64,000 nt of DNA from Owenia fusiformis (taxonomy: Eukaryota > Annelida > Polychaeta > Sabellida > Oweniidae). The notes below the pieces were generated by a model. It searched no databases, was not told where the DNA came from, and saw only the letters and a program-made list of their open reading frames with translations. This document shows positions 27,701 to 36,700 of this stretch, one piece after another; position 1 is the first letter of the stretch, and every line of letters begins with the position of its first letter. The translations under genes and the position numbers were made by a program. The stretch covers positions 13,376,714-13,440,713 of the forward strand of contig CAIIXF020000007.1 in assembly GCA_903813345.2 (NCBI GenBank), in the 5' to 3' direction.

Positions 27701-30700
27701 GATTTCAACTGGGGGATGATTCATGGCTTGTATTTGGGGGAGTGTTGGCAGGCAAATACTGTACTTACAAGATTCACTCAGATATCAACGCTTCCTCCAG
27801 CCTCAATAAAAAATGGATGGAAATGGCAATCTTCTACACATACGCAATCAATTTTTGATTAACTGTTTTTTATATTCTTTTAAATACATGTTGAAACATG
27901 TATGATGAGAATTGTAAAATAGGAATAAAGTCCAAAAATATTAATCTCTATAACAGGCTGAATTGGAACTTGGAAAATTGCACATTGACAGTGATAAAAT
28001 GACAGAGTTGATGACCATGGGATTTACTCAACATGAAGCTCGTCTTGGTCTGAGAGCTTGTCAGAATAATGTCACTAGAGCTGTGGCCCATATCACGCAG
28101 AAAAAGCAGGTAAGTTGAAACTCATTTAACTACAGTATGTTGATTTCTGTTACTCTTCCTTAAAATTGTCTAAAAGAGGCAGTGCTTCTGAACAGATTAA
28201 CTCTTATAGTCATTTATTTTATGCTGGTCCACACTTGTAATAGTAACAACCAGGGGTCACACTCAACAAGTGGTGACATAATACAAAAATATCAGAAATT
28301 TAATGTTAAAATATTTGAAATTACTATGGTAGCGTATGGCTAGAGTGTGTGATGGTTGTTATAAGATTTTAATCTGCTGTAAAACTAATATACTGTCTTA
28401 CTCCCAAAATGATGATTGGTTTATATATACAGGGTGTCAAAAAACAACGGCACCCCCCTCTACAGCAAAAAGTACTTAATGTTACATGGTGTGTCATGTC
28501 TCATTTTAAAGACAATTTAATTCTATTTATATGTAACTGTATCATAAAACTTATCTAAAATGATATGAAATATATACAATGAATATTTACAGGGTAAGGT
28601 CTCACAGAAATGTGTATCAAATAAGATCTGTTTCAAAAACAGCTTTCGATCCCATAACAAATCTGACCTTATATAAATTACATGACCTCTACATGTTTCA
28701 CAAACACTAACTGAACACCCTGCCATCTATCATCAAATACTCAAACTGAAATAACACATGCTGGCATTTCACGATCTGTCTTCAACTAATCAACTTGCTT
28801 GAATCTCACTAAAGTTGCATATAACTTAACTAGTAATATTCAGAATATAAAATGACATAGCCGTAGGGACTGGGACTTCGGTCAGGATATCCCCAAAAAT
28901 TGCGGGATAGCAATAACCAGAAACACTCAATTATTGTCCAATTTGAAAACCTTATATGACCAGTAAATAAAGTAATATTGTAATGGTGAACACATAAGTT
29001 TTAGACCTCTATTTTGTAAATAGTAAATATAGAAGTTACACTTCTCTCCAAAGGTTTGGCAACTTTAGCCACGTGTTGGGATCGTCTAGTTTGGGAAACC
29101 CTTGAGCATGACATTTTACAAAGAAATATCAACAATTTTATCTTTTGAGCTGGTTCTCCTTGGACAAAATCAACCACCTCAGGCAATGACTAAAAATCAT
29201 CAATCAATTTCAAGAATTTATGGTCTAATTCGAAGGTGTTGAAAACAACGCAGATGTCCTATACTCGATGGATCGTGTTTCTATAATTTTTTACATTTTC
29301 ACGAACACCTTTGAAAAACCTGGAAAAGTCTTATCTGATGAAAACACACACTCTTTAAAATTTGCGCCCCTTCGTTTGTTTTATTTTTATCATTTTCTTT
29401 TTATCATCAATTCTTGGGATGTCCTCGAAGCTAGTAAGTCCCCCGAAGCAAATCAATTGCATCAAATAATTCAAATATTTTGAAATGAGTTATAATATAA
29501 AAAGCATATATCTAAGTTATAAGCACAAGCATTTGTTCGAATGAGTATTGTGATGACCCGAGGGCGCCCCAGGGGAATGACTAACTAGCGAGCATAGTGT
29601 AACAAGCCAGATAAAGAAATTGAAAGAAAGTGTGCTAAATTCAATGCCCCGCATGGAAATCGAGACTTCAACCACTTGTCCTGATCTAAATGTACTATCT
29701 TACCCTGTTAAAGCATGGTGTAAGTTATCCTAACAGACTTATGCAAATGTAATCAAATGAGCTTTAAAACCTTACAATAAATTGAAATACTAGTACTGTA
29801 TTTACATTGACAGATGTGTGAAATAATTATATCTGGGCATAACATATGAAAAGTAACAACCCAGGGTTGTTACATAATTAATTGGTCCTTGCTTCTCTTT
29901 TGCCTCATTTTGGAGAAATCATTCATTGTGTCGTCTCCAGTTGTGGTGACATATTGTTATAGTCTCACTTTGTTTTGGACATTGCTTGTTATTGGGGTTT
30001 GGCTGTCTTCATCTGTAACAAACAAGTGGTGACATTTTGCATAATAACTTGTTTAAGTCTAATGTAGGGTCTCATTTTGGTGGCAAGAGTTTCAACACTT
30101 TTAATTTTGTAAATCTAGCTTCAAAAGTTTCCTAATCCTTCAGCACAATTGAATAATAAGTTCTTCAATTGATTTGTTATTTGGAATTTTTAGGAGAAAA
30201 GGGAAATTCGAGAAAAGGAAAAAGAGGAAAGAAAGCAGAACAAACTCGCAAAGAGGTTTGGAAAAACTGCAGCTGGTCAAATGTAAGTGTTTTGTCTTTC
30301 ATTTTAGTAGTAAGCTCCTGATTGACATTTGATGGAAAGGTTTGTATACTGTTATACAAAAAATACCTTTTTAGGTTAGGGTCACACTCGCTTCTCTGGC
30401 CTTACATTTGTAGGACAAGATATTCTGATGAAAGCTCCTTGGTAGCTTTTCAGTCTTAGTGGTGATCTGGAAATAACTGAATTCTTATTTGTCTTATTTG
30501 GTTATTTGTAGGATAGATATGACCAAATATGATCAATTAGTTTCCATGGGGTTTCCAAAGGGAGCATGCTCAGAGGCTTTAAAGCAATCAAACAACAACT
30601 TGGACCTGGCCCTTCAGGTGAGTGAATACACTAATGAAAAATTATGAAGATTATCCAACAATGGGGAGAAATTGACCATTAAAGGAGCACCTCTCCTAAT

Positions 30701-33700
30701 AATAATGAAGGAAATGTATTTCTTGTTATGTAAGAGAGGTGTAGTATATAAAGGGAAGTTACTAAATATCAAACAGAAGGTATCCCTTCCCTTATAACAT
30801 CCGTGTATGGATGTCATCTCAAATGATTAACATATTGTTGGTTTTCGATTTAGGGTTTATCACTCATGTAATATCACCCCATGCAGAAAGATAGCTTAAA
30901 ATAACATTCGTATGATGTAAGACTCGACATTTGTCAGGAAAGTAGAAACATTTTGTCACCCATGAAGCAAATTAATTTTTTACTACTTAATACATGGTCA
31001 AGGACAGTTACATTGAGTTTTATGTATGAGAATCGCATGACGTCTTGATATTTCAAGGTAACTTTTCAAAAAGTGATGGCGGTGATCGAAGTATTTGTAG
31101 ATTTCTTTGAAAAGCTAAGAAATATCCATCACATATCGAATATTTCAAAACAGAAAAAAACATGTATAAAATGTAAGGCCTGCAGGTCATATTCCCCCTG
31201 GTAGCATTAACATTGGTCTCATACATGTCATACAATTGATATTTGAAATACAACTATCATTCGAACTTATGATTGGGCATAAGTATGATGTTACTTTATC
31301 AATATTACATTGAAGTACGCATCATACCGTCATCATTTTTCGAACGAGTTATCTTGAAATATCACAACGGCATGCTATTCTCATACTTATAGAACTTAAT
31401 ATGATGGTCATTCATCATTAATTAATCAGTAAAAAATTAATTTGCATTATGGGTGACGAAATGTTTCTACTTTCCTGGCGAATGTTGTTTCTCACATCAT
31501 ACAAATGTAATTTTAAGCTTTCCTGATGAATGTCGAGTCCTGCATCATACACATGTAATTTTAGGCGATCTGTCTTCATGGGGGTGAATATGGCACTTAG
31601 CCCTCTGTCTAAAACCTCTCAACACATAATGTATGTATGTTACCTTGTTACATTTTATCATACACAGCTTCCCCAGATAGCCTCTGCCTGTGTTATTTAG
31701 TTCACAGAGCTTGTGAAACCCAATCTGCTGCTTTAATATTCAATGAGCCTGCATTAATATTTAATGAGCCTCATTCTGAGTTATTGCCTGGCAACTGATA
31801 GCATCATCAGCCATGATGGAGAGTGATGTTTACTTCATCTTACAACTTTCTTCAACTATAAACAGTGTTAAGCCATACATCTGGGCAATAAATTATAAGT
31901 CTATCTGCTGTGTAACTACTTCTGTGGTCTAAAATCTTGATTTCAAAGTAAAGTTGACTTTAATAAATGTGTTATCAGAACCACATGTCTTGTGGGAGTT
32001 GAAATCAGAATTTAGTGAGATAAGCTAATGTTCTCTCCTCTTTAGCACTAAATATCTATGTTTCTTGCACGTCCATATCAATGATTTTTCAGATATGTTA
32101 ACTTTTAAGTGTTCCCTATCAGATTGAAAAGGTTTGAAGTGAGGGGCAAAGCAAGTTTTCCTGAAATTAATGTTCCAAGTAGATGCCTTAATTAGGATAA
32201 GAATTTGTTACAACTTACTCAGTTGATGCTAGATGCTCTGGATGTAATATTTTCATGATGGATAATCATACAGATCATCACAAATGTGCTTTAGAAACAT
32301 TATGCAGACTTTGTGGATTAAAAAACAGAGTATTTCGTAAAAAGTATGTACCAAAATCGTGTACATTGATTCAAGCTGAACTTCTACAGTACTGTCCAGA
32401 CATAAAGTTAGATTTAGATAATCCAAACATTCACCCAAATAAAGTCTGTGAAAAATGCTATAGAACTTTAAAAGATTCAAAGAAGCAGGGAAGAGGCAAT
32501 GAAAAAAACAAGGACACCAAAGTGAAACATTATGTAAGCATAAATAGCAAATGGAATAACATTTCGGATAATTGTGAAGACTGCTGGGTTTGCAATGAAT
32601 ACTCAAATAACAAAGTACTAGGAAAGAAAAGAAAGTTGCCAAATTCGTTGGAGGGCTGCCCTGTTAGTCCAATAGCTAGTACCCCTAAAAAACAATGCGC
32701 TAATATGGACGTCAGTCTTGATATGTCAACGGAAATGACACCTGGCCGTGGGAGAGAGGCAACAATACAAGAAATTATGTCTAGAAGTATAAATGATCAT
32801 CTCTCAGTTATGGAGGAAAAGCTACTTACATGTCTTGTAAAGAGAAAATTGAAAAACTCTGTTAATAAAGAACAATTGACATGTAAAACCCGGGGAAAGG
32901 TATGTTACTTTGCTTTAAAAATCATTATAAGATAATTAAGTAAATGTATGTAAATATGGAGAATATGATTAGATATAAAGATAAGCTGATGGAAATCTGA
33001 AATACTCATACTCAGACATTTGATATCAAAATCCATAGTTTCAAATACAGCTCTTTTACTAAACGCTAAATTAAATTTATTTCAGCCACTTGTGTTTTTA
33101 AGAGTTGAAAGGGCACAGGTCAATTCATCAGTTGCTTCCTCGCCCCTAAAGAGGAGACGTGCGAGAAAGATGAATATATATAGAAAAACATCATCTGGGA
33201 AAAACAATGAAGCGGTTTTAAAGCAAATATCAAAAGAATGGCTCATTCAGTATCGAAAAAAGGCAAACAGAGAAACTCTTAACTGTTATGAGAAAAATAA
33301 AATCAAGATATCAAGGAAACAAGCCCTAGCAATAAAATCATCCGCCAAATTGTCATGGAGACAATTCAAAAACATTACTAGACATTTAAAATCGTGCAAT
33401 GTTAGTGTAGAAAGTCAAAATAAACAAAGGGAGTACAGGAAGGAATTATTGAAAGCAATTGATTTGAGAGGGGAAATGATAAAATTAGCAACAAGAAATA
33501 CTATATCACCAAATTCAAGGAAGGGTAAAGTATACAAAAAATTACCCTTAGCCTATATGAGTGATTTACCTATACATGTACACAACCATTTGGACAAGTT
33601 AAACAAATACAATATGTTACAACAAAACGAATCTATTATACCAGAAAACAAAATTTGGATAAAACTTGGTGGGGACCATGGGGGCAAAAGCCTAAAGATG

Positions 33701-36700
33701 ACTTTACAAATAGTCAATACTGAAAATCCCAACTCGACAAATAATGTGATTGTTTTTGCAGCGATGAATGCAAAGGACAGCAGGGAAAACCTTGAAACAT
33801 GTATAGGAAGATATAAGGACCAGATTTTGACATTGCAAAATATGAAATGGCATGACAAAACTATTGAACTTTTCATATGTGGTGATTACCTGTTTCTGTG
33901 CACATGCATGGGAATTTCAGGGGCAGCTGGTTGTCATCCATGTTTATGGTGCAACATAAAATCAGAAAATCTAAACGTACCACAGAACATGCGAGGAAAG
34001 TCTCCATGCAGAACATTAGATAAAATGTCAACTGACTACGAAAAGTTCTCTACTGAATCTAAAGGTAAATTGAGTCATGCAAAACTTCACAATAACGTGA
34101 TTAACAAGCCTCTACTCCCTATAGAGATAGATCATATTTGCCCCCCATATTTACATGTCCTGCTGGGTGTTGTGAAAAAACACCATGACCACCTCCTGTC
34201 ATTATGCCACAGACTTGACCTCCTAATAGCTGATAACATCGCCAGTGAAAACAGATTAATTATGGAAAGGGCAGACACACCATATGGCAAATATATCATA
34301 GAGACTGGAAAAATTCAAAAATTGAGAGACAAGTTAAATTCAATAAGAAACGAACAACAGAGGGAACAATTAAAAACAGAAATTGAAGAAAGGGTAGCAA
34401 AAAATACATTAAATGAAGAATCTGGCACTGTGGCAGCAAGTTTAGATGAAACGTTAAAAAAACACCATATAAACAGAGCTCCATATCACGGCAAGTCATT
34501 CGTTGGGAATCACTGCCATAAGTATTTGGACCCCACAGTGTACAATGATGTGTGTCAAAGTGTTGTCAGGGCTTCAAAGAAAATATGCAAGGGACTAAAA
34601 AATGAACGAAAAATTATCAAGAAAGCTGAAAAAATAAGAGAGAGGCTACAAGCTGTAAATGAAAAATTTTCTTCAGTTCATAAAATGATTTCCCATATGA
34701 ATTATATAGATGGATCAGACACATCAAATATCCAAGATGCCATAGATGACTATTTAGATGTTTACAGAGTTTGCTTCCCTAAAGCAAATATCATCCTAAA
34801 GCAACATCTGTTAGAAGACCACATGGTTGATTGGATAATAAAATACAAATGTGGTATGGGTCTCATGGGTGAGCAGGGAGTGGAAAGTATCCACGCTGTT
34901 TACAATGATCTTGGAGATAGAATGCGTGGAATTAAAAACAATTTAAATAGACTCGTAGCAACCATGACTGAACATTTTGTAAGCTGCCAACCAGAACTAT
35001 TAACATCAAATCCGATCATCAAGAAACGTAATTTTGTCAAAAAACTTCTGGATTAATTGTAAGTACATTTTAGTTTATATTCAACATACTATGGTTGGTT
35101 GTATAAATCAATTAATAGGCATCTGTAGAAGAGTTAGCTTGCATGGTATGGGGAGCTTATTGAAAGATATCTCATTTTATATAGACATTTTGGTGTGATA
35201 TATTTGGATTTACAAGCTTTGCCCCTCCAATTAAAATTAGTTACATACATAGACCATACTTTAAACTAATCATTTTACTTTACAGCAATTTATTCTAGAT
35301 GCAAAATAATGTAAAAAAGAATAAAGAATAATGCTATAATTTGGTCAAATATTGCCTTCATAGTGAAACACTGATACTTCCCACTGTACAGCAGATAGGC
35401 TTGTAATTGATACTCTGTCTTATCAGAGGCATGCAGTTAAGAAACTTAAGCAGCGCCACTTGTGGTTAATCTAATAATTACAGCTAAGTATCAGATCTGG
35501 GGAAGCTGTGCATATGATATTAATATTATTGTGCTGTATAATGTTTGTGCTTTTAAGGTGTTAGAAGAGCATCCTGAATATCTAAGTCTACCAGACCCTC
35601 CTGTTGAAAAGATTGCCATACCAGATGAAATGATTGCTCAGGTAATTATCGCAAACAACATTGTAATCCAAGACTGCAGGCCAGAATTAAGCAATGAAAT
35701 TGAGTATTTAGCAAAAGGCTAACACTATAAGCACTGTTTAGATGCCAATTGAGAGAGCACTGCCAAGATTTTGGCATTCAAATGAATATAATCAATATTC
35801 TAGGCATTAACTGTCAGAATGTTTAAATTGATAGTAATGCAGTATATTGCTACACCACCAAGCTTAAATCTAAATAACTTGCATATTTATATCAAAGAAT
35901 AATATTTCGGCCAAGTCAATGAGTCAACATGAACCCCTAGGGCCAACCATCCAATTCATTGACAGTATGGTTTATAAGTATGGTATTGTAGTGTTAGCGG
36001 TCACAGATTGACAACGTCAACGCGGTAGCCTGGCGTCGGTCAACTGGAGGGAGTTAATTATCTGTTTGTAAATATACATGTATATGTATTATTTTTTCCT
36101 TAGTTCATGTATATGTAATTGACAATGTATTCATCTATTTAACAATATCAAATGATAACATTTCGACAGGGTAATTGAGTCAGTGTGAACCCCCAGGGTC
36201 AACCAGGGGTTTCCTTGATTCATAGACAGTGTTATCATTATGGTTCTGGAATGTCAGCTATGAATACAGTTTGGCAACGTCTACGCAGTAGCCTGGCGTT
36301 AGTCAACAAAGGTGTGTTGTCTGTTTGTAAATATACTTTTTTTCTTAAATTCATGTAATATACATGGTGTCAAATAAGTCCCGTCCCCCCTGCTATAGCT
36401 AAAACCATAACAGACGGTACCTAGTGTGATATACCATTGGAAAGATCATCCAAAGTTATGTTAACTCACCAACTCTCAAGTATTTTGGATGAAATTTACC
36501 TATATTTTTATGATGTCTTTTATAGTTAACGTGCCCTCCATTAAGTAGCTTTTTTGCGTCAAAATGACAAAGATATGACCTCAGAAATATGTCAAAAAGT
36601 TAATCTTTTTCGCATTTCACTTGTTACAAAAAGGTTTCACCACTTTCCTTGCACCTCTATTTTCTACACATCTAACCCTATCCAGATATTGGTTAAATTC

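Larger units (their letters stand above)
31663..35510 (+). mobile_element. RAG1-like DDE transposon, apparently complete
   Basis: A 3,848-bp element in NUB1 intron 11. The first and last 16 bp are perfect inverted repeats (CACAGCTTCCCCAGAT / ATCTGGGGAAGCTGTG). CATA flanks both sides (31659-31662, 35511-35514), a 4-bp target duplication. A second subterminal inverted repeat lies at about 31891-31910 and 35389-35408 (AATTAYAAGYCTATCTGCTG). It encodes one spliced transposase and a polyadenylation signal (AATAAA at 35320). The ends start CAC, as in Transib and V(D)J signals, but Transib makes 5-bp duplications, so the superfamily label is tentative. No RAG2-like frame is present. Confidence 0.85.

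Noticed and set aside
32253-32642. 129-codon minus-strand frame
   Set aside because: Shadow of the transposase first exon on the other strand.
35056-35510. RAG2-like partner in the RAG1-like element
   Set aside because: The remaining 450 bp after the transposase and 590 bp before it hold no kelch-like or other frame.
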